Below, piece after piece: positions 26,331 through 34,791 of a stretch of DNA of 64,000 nucleotides. The stretch spans positions 62,001-126,000 of the forward strand of contig AP018281.1 of NCBI GenBank assembly GCA_002368355.1, read 5' to 3'. A program made the position numbers and the translations under genes. The number at the start of each line of letters is the position of its first letter. Position 1 is the first letter of the stretch. The notes below the pieces were generated by a model. That model saw only the letters and a list, made by a program, of their open reading frames with translations. It made no database searches and was not told the DNA's origin. The DNA is from Chondrocystis sp. NIES-4102. Lineage in GTDB: Bacteria; Cyanobacteriota; Cyanobacteriia; Cyanobacteriales; Xenococcaceae.

Positions 26331-27998
26331 ATGGAAAAGATGTCATCAAAATTGGGGAGTAAGACTGAAAACACAGCCGTATTCTGGTGGGCGATCGCTT
26401 TTTTGATAATTACCCTATCATTAACTCTGCATCGGCATTTCTCGTTTTACTCTTCTTATGATCAAGGGATTTTTAATCAGGTATTCTGGAATGGGACACA
26501 TGGTAATTTTTTCCAAAGTACTCTTTCTTCCCAACTCTCTACTAATGTGGTTCACAGTGGTGAAGTTCCCTATGTAGCCTATCACCGTTTGGGACAACAC
26601 TTTACCCCAGCTTTATTATTATGGTTGCCGATTTATTATCTGTTTCCTTATCCTGCCACTCTGACAGTTTTACAGGCAGTATTTGTAACGGCTGGGGGTT
26701 TAGTATTATATGCTTTAGCCAGAATCTATTTAGACCGAGCGATCGCCACTTTAATTGCAATTAGTTATTACGGTGCTAATGCGATTTTAGGGCCGACTTT
26801 GGCAAATTTTCATGATATTTCCCAAATACCTTTATTTGTCTTTGGTTTACTCCTGGCAATGGAGAAACGCTGCTGGTGGGTATTTTGGATTTTAGTAATC
26901 TGTATTTTAGCAGTTAGGGAAGATAGTGGCATTACCCTATTTGGCATCGGGATGTATATGCTTTTGAGTCGCAGATTTCCTCGTCTGGGTTTTGCTGTTT
27001 GTATCCTCAGTTTTCTTTATATGGTGGCATTGACGAATTTAATTATGCCCTTGTTTTCTGATGATATTGCTAAACGCTTTATGTTAGAAAGATTTGGGCA
27101 ATATGCCGATGGGAATGAGGCTTCGACGGTAGAAATTATTATTAATATGCTTACTCGCCCTGGATTACTATTAAAAGAGTTATTTACTCCTGTTTGGGAT
27201 ACTTGCAAATATCTCTTAGGTCATTGGCTACCACTAGCATTTATTCCTGCGGTTGCGCCTGCTGCTTGGATTATTGCTATTTTTCCTCTACTTAAATTAC
27301 TTTTGGGTAAAGGGGAAACTGTCTTAGTAATTTCTATTCGCTATGCCATGAGTGTTACCCCTGGTTTGTTTTATGGGGCAATTCTTTGGTGGGCTGGGCA
27401 AGGTTTTAATAATTTTGGGAAATCTTTGCAGCAATGTCAACCTAGAAAGTTGCGCCCTAAATTCCGTCGCTTTTGGATTTTTTGTATTTGTTTATCTTTG
27501 CTATTTACCATCACTTCTAACCCTAGTCGTACCTTATCTTTCATTATTCCTGATTCAATTGATCCTAGGGTTTATGTTTCTGCCCCCAAACAATGGCAAC
27601 ACGTTACTTCTATTCGGGCTTTGATGTCTCAAATTCCTGCTGATGCAAGTGTTTCTGCTACTACTTATATTATTCCTCATCTGTCTGGAAGAAGAGAAAT
27701 TATTCGTTTACCTGGTTTAGAAATAAAGAATGATCAGCAACAAATTAAACAGGTGGATTATATTATTGCTGATTTTTGGCAGATGCAGCAGTATCAAGCA
27801 GCTTTTGGGGAAGATCGGGAGGCTTTAAAGGGTGTTAGTGCTTTAGTTAATGAACTTATAGAGCAAAACAAATATGGCATGAGTGATTTTGCCGATGGAG
27901 TAGTTTTGTTGCGTAAAGCAGAGATTTCTAATAAATCTGCTTTAACTGCTTGGCAAACCTATCAGAAACAGTTAGTAGTGAGTGAGGTAGAAAGTTAG
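26331..27998 (+). CDS. DUF2079 multi-pass membrane protein
   Basis: 555 residues with about ten hydrophobic helices. The family opening FSSYDQGIFNQVFWN and later HFTPALLLWLPIYYLFPYPATLTVLQAV and FHDISQIPLFVFGLLLA are typical of DUF2079. A C-terminal soluble part contains SIRALMSQIPADASVSATTYIIPHLSGR. The fold is related to GT-C glycosyltransferases and protein mannosyltransferases, so transfer of a sugar from a lipid carrier is possible but unproven. The second Met (26340) is an alternative start. Confidence 0.8.
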   Translation: MEKMSSKLGSKTENTAVFWWAIAFLIITLSLTLHRHFSFYSSYDQGIFNQVFWNGTHGNFFQSTLSSQLSTNVVHSGEVPYVAYHRLGQHFTPALLLWLPIYYLFPYPATLTVLQAVFVTAGGLVLYALARIYLDRAIATLIAISYYGANAILGPTLANFHDISQIPLFVFGLLLAMEKRCWWVFWILVICILAVREDSGITLFGIGMYMLLSRRFPRLGFAVCILSFLYMVALTNLIMPLFSDDIAKRFMLERFGQYADGNEASTVEIIINMLTRPGLLLKELFTPVWDTCKYLLGHWLPLAFIPAVAPAAWIIAIFPLLKLLLGKGETVLVISIRYAMSVTPGLFYGAILWWAGQGFNNFGKSLQQCQPRKLRPKFRRFWIFCICLSLLFTITSNPSRTLSFIIPDSIDPRVYVSAPKQWQHVTSIRALMSQIPADASVSATTYIIPHLSGRREIIRLPGLEIKNDQQQIKQVDYIIADFWQMQQYQAAFGEDREALKGVSALVNELIEQNKYGMSDFADGVVLLRKAEISNKSALTAWQTYQKQLVVSEVES

Positions 27999-28224
27999 GA
28001 ATAATCGATCTATTGAGAAGATATACAGAACATATACGCAAAAATGCCTCAAAACTACTGATGTCCTACCTAAAGCTGCTCAAAATTTGTTCTAGCTTAT
28101 TTATTAATTAATATTAATTATTCAAAAAAATTTTATGTCTATGGTGGGATACATTTAACTAATAAGGAGCGCAAAATACAAACATAGTTAGAAAGTTCTG
28201 AAAAACTGCTTTAATTGAATAATT

Positions 28225-28779
28225 ATGCAAAATGTCAAACGTGCTGTAGGTACATTTTCTACCCGCCAAGATGCCGAAGCTGCTCTAATTGAATTGCGTG
28301 ACTCTGGGTACAATATGGATAAAATATCAGCGATCGCTCGTAACCCAAAGAAAAAAGAAAATCTTGCTGATGTGGAAGTACAATCTAGAGATAATGCAGC
28401 AGGTGTAGGAGCAACTATGGGCGCAACTATGGGCGCAACCACTGGAGGAATATTAGGATTAATTGGTAGTTTGAGTATTTTAGCAATTCCTGGAATTGGT
28501 GTAGCGACAGAGATAGCTGTATTACTAGGTAATGTTTTATTAGGAAGCGGTCTTGGTGCAACTGGCGGTGGCTTAGTTGGCGCGCTAATTGGTTGGGGAA
28601 TTCCTGAAGATCAGGCTAAGTATTACGATGAATTGTTATCTAAAGGTAGTTATATAGTTTTGGTTGAGGGCACAGAAGCTGAAATTAACGGTGCTAAAGC
28701 TATTTTAATGAATAAACGTCAAATTGAAAACTGGAATATCTACAACGTGGCTGCAAATCAAAATTTAACAGGATTTTAG
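28225..28779 (+). CDS. general stress / low-temperature-induced-type protein
   Basis: 184 residues. The N-terminal ferredoxin-like segment (RAVGTFSTRQDAEAALIELRDSGYNMDKISAIARN) is typical of GSP17M/YflT-like proteins. A Gly/Ala-rich amphipathic membrane hairpin follows (about 75-130, GATMGATMGATTGG, GLGATGGGLVGALIGWGIP), then a short C-terminal alpha/beta unit (YIVLVEGTEAEINGAKAIL). Cyanobacterial homologues are called low-temperature-induced or general stress proteins. Role unknown. A GCAACTATGGGC unit is tandemly repeated inside the gene. Confidence 0.75.
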   Translation: MQNVKRAVGTFSTRQDAEAALIELRDSGYNMDKISAIARNPKKKENLADVEVQSRDNAAGVGATMGATMGATTGGILGLIGSLSILAIPGIGVATEIAVLLGNVLLGSGLGATGGGLVGALIGWGIPEDQAKYYDELLSKGSYIVLVEGTEAEINGAKAILMNKRQIENWNIYNVAANQNLTGF

Positions 28780-28861
28780 TAGCGAGGTTTAATTAATTAT
28801 TAATGATAGGGCAAAGTAAAATAATAATAAACGGTTAACAGCACTAATAATAAATAATTAA

Positions 28862-29470
28862 ATGATTGAAAATATAGTTGATATAGTTAATTCTCTGGGT
28901 TACTGGGGAATTGCTTTTTTAATGGCATTAGAAAATATTATTCCGCCAATTCCTTCAGAATTAATTATGCCTTTGGCAGGATTTGTGGTAACTCAAGGTA
29001 AATTAAATTTTTTTCTAGTAGTAATTGCAGGTACAATTGGTTCAGTAGTAGGGTCAACTCCTTGGTATTTTTTAGGCAAATCTTGGGGTTTACAACGGAC
29101 TAAACAAATTACCGATCGCTATGGTAAATGGTTGACTTTATCGGGTGAAGACGTAGAAAAAGCTAAAATTTGGTTTGATCGTAGAGGTTATGTGGCAACA
29201 GCACTCGGAAGAATCATACCAGGAATACGTACTTATATTTCTTTACCCGCAGGTATTAGTAAAATGCCATTTTTACCCTATTTAATTTATTCTACTTTAG
29301 GTAGTATTGTTTGGATAAGTTTGCTCACAACTGCGGGTTATATTTTTGGGGCTAATTATGAAAAGGTAGGGGCTTATCTCAAACCAGTTTCTACAGCAGT
29401 TTTAGTTATAGTATTCGTATTTCTTGTTATTAGTTATATTAGAAGAAGACAAGCTATAGTTAAAAAGTAG
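28862..29470 (+). CDS. DedA-family (VTT domain) membrane protein
   Basis: 202 residues, four to five helices. Hallmarks are FLMALENIIPPIPSELIMPLAGFV at the start, GTIGSVVGSTPWYFLGKSWG, and GRIIPGIRTYISLPAGISKMPFLPYLIYSTLGSIVW, the F/GR-x-x-P-x-x-R-T motif. DedA proteins act as lipid scramblase-like or undecaprenyl-phosphate recycling transporters and affect proton balance. It lies 82 bases after the stress-protein gene and may share its transcript. Confidence 0.88.
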   Translation: MIENIVDIVNSLGYWGIAFLMALENIIPPIPSELIMPLAGFVVTQGKLNFFLVVIAGTIGSVVGSTPWYFLGKSWGLQRTKQITDRYGKWLTLSGEDVEKAKIWFDRRGYVATALGRIIPGIRTYISLPAGISKMPFLPYLIYSTLGSIVWISLLTTAGYIFGANYEKVGAYLKPVSTAVLVIVFVFLVISYIRRRQAIVKK

Positions 29471-30027
29471 AAGTATTGTGACAAAAGTTTCTAAAAAGTT
29501 ATATTTATCTATCAAACTAACAGCCGTTTTCAGTTGAATAGACTACCTATTTAATTAATTAGTTCGTAGCTTTTTTTGAATCTACTCATTTGCCAACTTC
29601 AATATATTTATTAATATCTTGTCTAATAACTAGCTCGTTGCTCATATTTAATAGTGGGTAAGAGGTAATAATAATCAGTGATTACTTAGCAATTAAAAGC
29701 TAAAAAGCTAAAATAACTAAAAAAAAATTTTATCTTTTCAACTAACTGTAAGAATTGATATTATTTTGTAGTGCAAAAATATATACTTATACTTTTTTAT
29801 GACTGCACAAGTTAATATTAATAAATTTGTTCTAAAAGATACAGCTTCGCATAACGCTATTACTTGCTTACGCTACTATTAAAATCAGAGATAATCAACG
29901 TAGATTTTTACCAAGCCATTCTAGGAATTTTAACTCATTGTCTAGAGCTTAAAATAATAGTATATTTCTTGAAAAAACCTTTAAGATAACAATATATAAG
30001 CAGCTTATAAGAAAAGGAGTTTCAAGT
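29471..30027. other. 557-bp intergenic region upstream of the Nif11-type gene
   Basis: AT-rich with no convincing gene. A 27-codon frame at 29799-29882 has no ribosome binding site. The last bases contain AAAAGGAG, the ribosome binding site of the Nif11-type peptide. Confidence 0.5.
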
Positions 30028-30243
30028 ATGGCTATAGATCAACTCGAAGCATTTATAATGAAAATACAGTCTGATCCTGCACTTAAATCCGAGGTGGTTG
30101 CAGCAGCAACAGCAGACGATATTGCACGAATAGCACTAAAACATGGGTACGAATTTTCAGGTGATGAATTAGTGAGAATGTCTGGTAGTAAATTTGGCAA
30201 GGTTACTGTTAGAAAAGTTCAGACTCCTGGAGAGTACTTTTAA
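30028..30243 (+). CDS. Nif11-like leader peptide family protein (71 aa)
   Basis: A Nif11 domain (MAIDQLEAFIMKIQSDPALKS, then DDIARIALKHGYEFSGDELV) fills residues 1-50. A 20-residue tail (SGSKFGKVTVRKVQTPGEYF) has no Cys and no double-Gly. In RiPP biology Nif11 domains serve as long leaders, with a core after a GG site. Here the tail lacks the modifiable Cys of lanthipeptide or thiazole products. No modification enzyme is adjacent. It may be a free-standing Nif11 protein or a precursor acted on in trans. Strong ribosome binding site AAAGGAG. Confidence 0.8.
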   Translation: MAIDQLEAFIMKIQSDPALKSEVVAAATADDIARIALKHGYEFSGDELVRMSGSKFGKVTVRKVQTPGEYF

Positions 30244-30536
30244 ATTATTTTTGCCATATTTGATTGTACCAGCACAGGAAGAACTAAGTTAATGTTTTTC
30301 TCAAAATAAGAGCTTCTAGGTTGGAATTAAATGCCTTCTGAGGAAGCTTTCATAACTCTTTATTATACTGACGTTTTCCAAATAACTATTTTATATAGTG
30401 TAAATATAGTTATCGCCACCTTTTATAACTTTATTTTTTACTTAGCAGCAGCGATCGCTTTATTATTAGTGGTAATTAAGCAAGATCTTGATTTATGTCG
30501 CAACATTGCTTACCTATACAAAAGTATGATGCTGGT

Positions 30537-30956
30537 TTATTTTGCGGAATTATAAAACTGCAAGCGATCGCCTTGGGGAATAAGAGCTTGATCAATAAAC
30601 TCTCGACAATGATTCTGCTCATCTGCTACTATTATTTGTGCTTGATGTCCCTTTTGCATCACTTCAGCGCGATCGCGATATTCATAGGCAATAATAATTA
30701 ATAGATCCCCTGGCTGACAAAGTAACGCTGCACCACCATTAGGACAAATTTCTCCCGATCCTGCTACTCCAGCGATCGCATAAGTAGACCATCTTTTACC
30801 ATTATTAAGGTTGATTACGTCTACTTCTTCTAAAGGCAAAATTCCCACTTTATCCATCAGGTCTTGATCTATACTAATACTACCAACATAATCTACATTG
30901 GCGGATGTAACTGTTACCCGATGAAGCTTGGCGTGCATTAATTTAATTTGAGTCAT
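30537..30956 (-). CDS. panD: aspartate 1-decarboxylase
   Basis: Pyruvoyl enzyme (139 aa) making beta-alanine from aspartate for pantothenate and CoA. The self-cleavage Gly-Ser is in YVGSISID. Other family blocks are [45 protein letters not shown] and DLLIIIAY. It follows an aminotransferase gene by 20 bases on the same strand, so both are probably cotranscribed. Confidence 0.95.
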   Translation of the reverse strand: MTQIKLMHAKLHRVTVTSANVDYVGSISIDQDLMDKVGILPLEEVDVINLNNGKRWSTYAIAGVAGSGEICPNGGAALLCQPGDLLIIIAYEYRDRAEVMQKGHQAQIIVADEQNHCREFIDQALIPQGDRLQFYNSAK

Positions 30957-30976
30957 TGATTAATGATTATTCGTTG

Positions 30977-32161
30977 CTAGTTATTAATTACTGATTTTAG
31001 TCCTATAATTAATCGTTCAATTCCTGTTTTTGCGGTTGTTAATTGTAAACTACCATAAGCTACCCTCAAATAACACCCGTTGTGCATACCAAAAGTGCTA
31101 CCAGGAATTACAGCTACACGATGTTTTTCTATTAATTGTTTAACTAATTGAAGATCATCTAGATCGGTGTTGACTTTAAGAAAACAATAGAATGCCCCTT
31201 GTGCTGGTGCTACCTTACAGAGATCTGGAATTGACTGTAGTTGATTTAAGACAATCTCTCTTACTTTAGCAATTTCCGTTAAATGTTGCTGACAATAATC
31301 TTTCCCTACTTCTAAAGCCCCCACTGCTGCATATTGAGAAACTACAGGAGGGCAAATAAGGTTTGTATCCTGTACTTTTTTTACAGACATCAGAAGATGT
31401 TTGGGGATAACCATATACCCAATACGCCAGCTTGCAAAACCGTAGGCTTTAGAAAGACTAAATAAGGAAATAGTATGATTTGAGCTATCTTTAAATGAGC
31501 CTGGGGAAGTATGTTTTACACCATCGTAAGTAAAGTATTCGTAAGCCTCATCACTAATATGATAAATACCCCTGTCTCGGCATAAATCATTAATTGCTTT
31601 GAGGGTAGTTTGAGGATATACAGCCCCTGTGGGATTATTAGGAGAGATAGTAACTATGGCTTTGGTTTTTGGTGTAATGGAAAGAGCGATCGCTGCTAGA
31701 TCTAACTGATAATTAGGATCGCTATTAACTAATACGGGATGACAGTTAATCATCCTAATTGCCATCTCATGATTAAAATAGTAGGGAGTATTGAGGATTA
31801 TTTCATCCCCTGCTTGAGTAATAGCTAGGATCGCATTGATAAATGCCATATTTGCTCCTGCAGTAACCACAATGCTATTTTCTGAATTGATGATCATGTG
31901 GTTATCCCTTGCCAGTTTTTCGCTAATAGCTTGGTGTAAAGATTCTATCCCCGTAACATCTTTATATAAATGATTATTTGACTGAGCGAGAAATTTTTCT
32001 AATGCGATCGCGATCGCCTTTTGCGGTGGTGGATAGGCAACAACCCCTTGTCCTAATGAAATTGTACCAGGATTCTTATTAATTAATTCTCCCACAAAAG
32101 GAATCAGAGGTAACTGTACCTGCTCCATTCGAGAATCTAAATTTTGATTGTTATAGGGCAT
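30977..32161 (-). CDS. class I/II PLP-dependent aminotransferase
   Basis: 394 residues, fold type I. GTISLGQGVVAYPPP opens the enzyme. The substrate/PLP contacts are in ISPNNPTGAVYP, DEAYEYFTYD and the PLP lysine in SLSKAYGFASWRIGY; the Arg of YLRVAYGS binds the alpha-carboxylate. It is like aspartate or aromatic aminotransferases of subgroup I-gamma. Its pairing with panD suggests it could supply aspartate for beta-alanine; that is inference. The exact donor is not readable. Confidence 0.85.
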   Translation of the reverse strand: MPYNNQNLDSRMEQVQLPLIPFVGELINKNPGTISLGQGVVAYPPPQKAIAIALEKFLAQSNNHLYKDVTGIESLHQAISEKLARDNHMIINSENSIVVTAGANMAFINAILAITQAGDEIILNTPYYFNHEMAIRMINCHPVLVNSDPNYQLDLAAIALSITPKTKAIVTISPNNPTGAVYPQTTLKAINDLCRDRGIYHISDEAYEYFTYDGVKHTSPGSFKDSSNHTISLFSLSKAYGFASWRIGYMVIPKHLLMSVKKVQDTNLICPPVVSQYAAVGALEVGKDYCQQHLTEIAKVREIVLNQLQSIPDLCKVAPAQGAFYCFLKVNTDLDDLQLVKQLIEKHRVAVIPGSTFGMHNGCYLRVAYGSLQLTTAKTGIERLIIGLKSVINN

Positions 32162-32428
32162 TAATGGCAGTATTTAAGAGTATTGAGGATTTATTTTGAT
32201 ATTTTATGAGCTTTCTTTTAATTACGAGCTATTTTGAGTTAAGAAATGTAAAAAAATTGCATAATAGTTACTACTACTACAGATAGGATTTTAGAAAAGC
32301 GAAATCTACGGAGATAAATTTTAATATTAAGTCTTCTAGAACTAAATATAAAAAAAGTTAAATGCGATCGCAGCTTTTCATACCTTTTTCTATTTTGGCG
32401 ATCGCTTTCATTATTATTACAACTAACA

Positions 32429-32481
32429 GTGACGTGACCATAAGATTTTACATCCTGTAGCTTCCGTCACCCTATACGGGT
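32429..32481 (+). promoter_or_regulatory. putative structured mRNA leader
   Basis: Directly upstream of a small plus-strand gene. One stem is GTGACG (32429-32434) with CGTCAC (32465-32470). A second hairpin ACCC-TATAC-GGGT at 32469-32481 shares bases with the first, so the two cannot fully form together. The ribosome binding site TAGGAG follows. Mutually exclusive stems would suit attenuation or a riboswitch, but I do not recognise a known class. Confidence 0.35.
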
Positions 32482-32511
32482 AAATCAAATTAGTTTAGGA
32501 GTATTTAAGTA

Positions 32512-32763
32512 ATGAGCGAATTCTACCCAAATCCAGTTAATAGTAATCCAAAAATTAATAGTGTTTCACAACTGTTTAGGGATTGTAAATCGCCAGATCA
32601 CAATTGTAGAAGTTATAAGAAGATATTTAAAAGTAGTCTTGCGTCTTCAGTTATTAATAATTCTTCAGGACATGAAATAGTTATTAGTAATTCAGGTTTG
32701 GCAAAGATAGATAATTTTAGTAGCTGTTTGGATTTGGAAGAGTGTGATTTTATTGTTTTTTAG
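32512..32763 (+). CDS. hypothetical protein (83 aa)
   Basis: Good ribosome binding site (TAGGAG about ten bases before the ATG). The product is Ser/Asn-rich, has four Cys (CKSPDHNC early, CLDLEEC late) and a hydrophobic C-terminus (CDFIVF), with no signal peptide or membrane helix. The Cys spacing is irregular. It could be a small metal-binding or peptide-like product. It is isolated, with long noncoding flanks. I do not recognise a family. Confidence 0.45.
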   Translation: MSEFYPNPVNSNPKINSVSQLFRDCKSPDHNCRSYKKIFKSSLASSVINNSSGHEIVISNSGLAKIDNFSSCLDLEECDFIVF

Positions 32764-33502
32764 TATGTTTTTGAGATATTGATGTGCTAATTGTATTCCT
32801 TCATTCTACTTTTAGGTAAGGATGTATAAAATATTAGGATAAGGGTAATTAAAACATCAAAACTCAATGATTTTTCCAGATAAACCTTTGGCACAATCAC
32901 TTATAATTTCTCTACTTTAAAACCTAATAAAATAGCAAAATATTATCTAATTATCTCTCACAAACAATTAATAACTATTTGTTTTATTTTTGGCAAGCAG
33001 GGCGACAGAATGACAAATATAAACACCTTGTGAAATATCTTTGCGCCTTAACGTCTTTGCGTGATTTTAATATAGTAATAGTGGATAATTAAGGGACATT
33101 TTTTACCTATTAGCTATTAGCTATTAGCCTTTCTCGTTACTCATTACTCAACCCTTACTACCCCCTACCCCCTACCTACTACCCAAACCCCCACTACCTA
33201 CTACCTCAGATGGCGGGTAATAACCCGAATTATCCTAACCGATGCTGCGACTGCTAGATTAAATAAAACTAATTAATATTTTATTCATTGGTAAAAAGAA
33301 TATTGCTTTTTCCTAGTTATCTTTTTATTTAAGCCGCGAAGAAAATAGACCAAATTAAATAACTATCCGTTAATAATAAATATATACGCCAGGGCTGAAC
33401 AATTAAAAATATTAGCATATCAACTATAGCTTTTTATTTTAAAACAAGATCTAAATTAATTCCTGACTGTATATTAAATAAGAGTCATTGCTATTTAATT
33501 AA
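32764..33502. other. 739-bp intergenic region with repeat patches
   Basis: No gene seen. It contains a Rickettsia/cyanobacteria-like phrase of repeated CTTTGCG (TCTTTGCGCCTTAACGTCTTTGCGTG, near 33040) and heptamer runs TTAGCTA / CCCCCTA / CCTACTA between 33109 and 33205. Confidence 0.5.
33109..33205. repeat. heptameric tandem repeats (TTAGCTA, CCCCCTA, CCTACTA)
   Basis: Consecutive 7-mers: TTAGCTA twice or more, CCCCTAC/CCCCCTA, then CCTACTA copies, like the arrays at 1.58 and 21.1 kb. STRR-type cyanobacterial intergenic repeats. Confidence 0.6.
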
Positions 33503-34378
33503 ATGTCCCAAAACAATTTAGAACATAATTTTATCAAAACCAACGGTGTAAACTTACATTACGTGAGTGCAGGAAAAGGAAAACTAATGTTGATGCTGCA
33601 TGGCTTTCCCGAATTTTGGTATTCCTGGCGACATCAAATAAACGAATTTGCCGAAGACTATCATGTAGTAGCGGTAGATTTGCGAGGCTATAACGATAGC
33701 GACAAACCCGAAGATTTAAATGCTTATAAAATGTCGGTATTAGTAGCAGACATCCAAGGTATAATTACAGGTTTAGGTTATCAAGATTGCATTTTAGTAG
33801 CCCATGACTGGGGAGGGGCGATCGCTTGGAGTTTTGCCTATACTTATCCTAAAATGGTGGAAAAACTAATAGTTTTAAATATTCCCCATCCAGCCAAATT
33901 TATCGAAGGGTTAACCACTCCACAACAAATATTAAAAAGTTGGTATATTCTCGCCTTTCAACTCCCTTGGCTACCAGAATTAGTTTTACAGTCAAATAAC
34001 TATAGGGCGATCGCTGAAGCTTTTAGCAACATGGCAATTGATAAAACCGCCTTTAGCGAAATAGATTTAGATGCCTATCGCACTGCTGCTGCAAAACCAG
34101 GTGCATTAACAGCTATGCTAAATTACTATCGTGCTAATTTTAATCCCCTATTTATAGATCAACAAAAGCAGACATGGGGTGTATTGGATATCCCAACTTT
34201 AACTATCTGGGGAGAAAATGATACAGCTTTGGGTAAAGAATTAACTTATGGCACAGAAGCTTACGTTAGAGATTGGCAAGTTAAATATATTCCTAATTGT
34301 AGCCATTGGGTGCAACAAGAACAACCTGTATTAGTTAACCGTTACATAAAAGAATTTTTAATTTCTAGTATTGACTAA
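33503..34378 (+). CDS. alpha/beta hydrolase, epoxide hydrolase / haloacid dehalogenase-like
   Basis: 291 residues. The oxyanion motif HGFPEFWYSWR, RGYNDSDKP, and the nucleophile elbow VAHDWGGAIAW with an Asp nucleophile place it in the epoxide hydrolase/fluoroacetate dehalogenase branch. The catalytic His is in NCSHWVQQEQP. A cap domain lies between about 140 and 215. Substrate unknown. Single gene. Confidence 0.87.
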   Translation: MSQNNLEHNFIKTNGVNLHYVSAGKGKLMLMLHGFPEFWYSWRHQINEFAEDYHVVAVDLRGYNDSDKPEDLNAYKMSVLVADIQGIITGLGYQDCILVAHDWGGAIAWSFAYTYPKMVEKLIVLNIPHPAKFIEGLTTPQQILKSWYILAFQLPWLPELVLQSNNYRAIAEAFSNMAIDKTAFSEIDLDAYRTAAAKPGALTAMLNYYRANFNPLFIDQQKQTWGVLDIPTLTIWGENDTALGKELTYGTEAYVRDWQVKYIPNCSHWVQQEQPVLVNRYIKEFLISSID

Positions 34379-34791
34379 TTAGCTAATTAGTAATATAATT
34401 GGCATGATAGAATGGGAAAATCCTTGGCAAAATGGTACAGGAGTAAGATCTTTCCCTTGCATCTGCTGAATATAATGGTGAAGTATTTAGCTTTTAGTTA
34501 CTAATACTAAATCCTTTTCTACTAGCTACTACTATTAGCAATGATGCTGCGCTAACCCGTGATAGGTAGCTTTTAGTTTTCAAATAATAATAGATCCATT
34601 GAATACTTCTGACTAGGATTCAATAATCACCCGAATTATCAAGCAACTAACCATATACGGCTAGATCAACTATCTTAATCTTTGCTGCGACTGCTATAAA
34701 GTAGGCGATAACTATTAAGAGGAATGCTACCTAAATCAATAGATTAGAGATTAACCCCTAATCTAAGATTTTCCCCAAACTCTTACTTAAT
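34379..34791. other. 413-bp intergenic region
   Basis: No convincing gene. A 21-codon frame at 34404-34469 (begins MIEWENPWQNG) has no ribosome binding site and looks like a remnant. Some TTAGCTTTTAG repeat phrases occur. It separates two convergent genes. Confidence 0.45.

Noticed and set aside
29799-29882. 27-codon frame upstream of the Nif11 gene
   Set aside because: No ribosome binding site and no recognisable leader or core; may be chance.
30331-30555. 74-codon plus-strand frame with a hydrophobic middle
   Set aside because: It overlaps the end of panD, has no ribosome binding site, and its AT-rich composition alone explains the hydrophobic codons.
32440-32490. Minus-strand GACGGAAG phrase resembling the glutamine riboswitch core
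   Set aside because: The closing stem and the rest of the consensus are missing, and the strand is opposite to the adjacent small gene.
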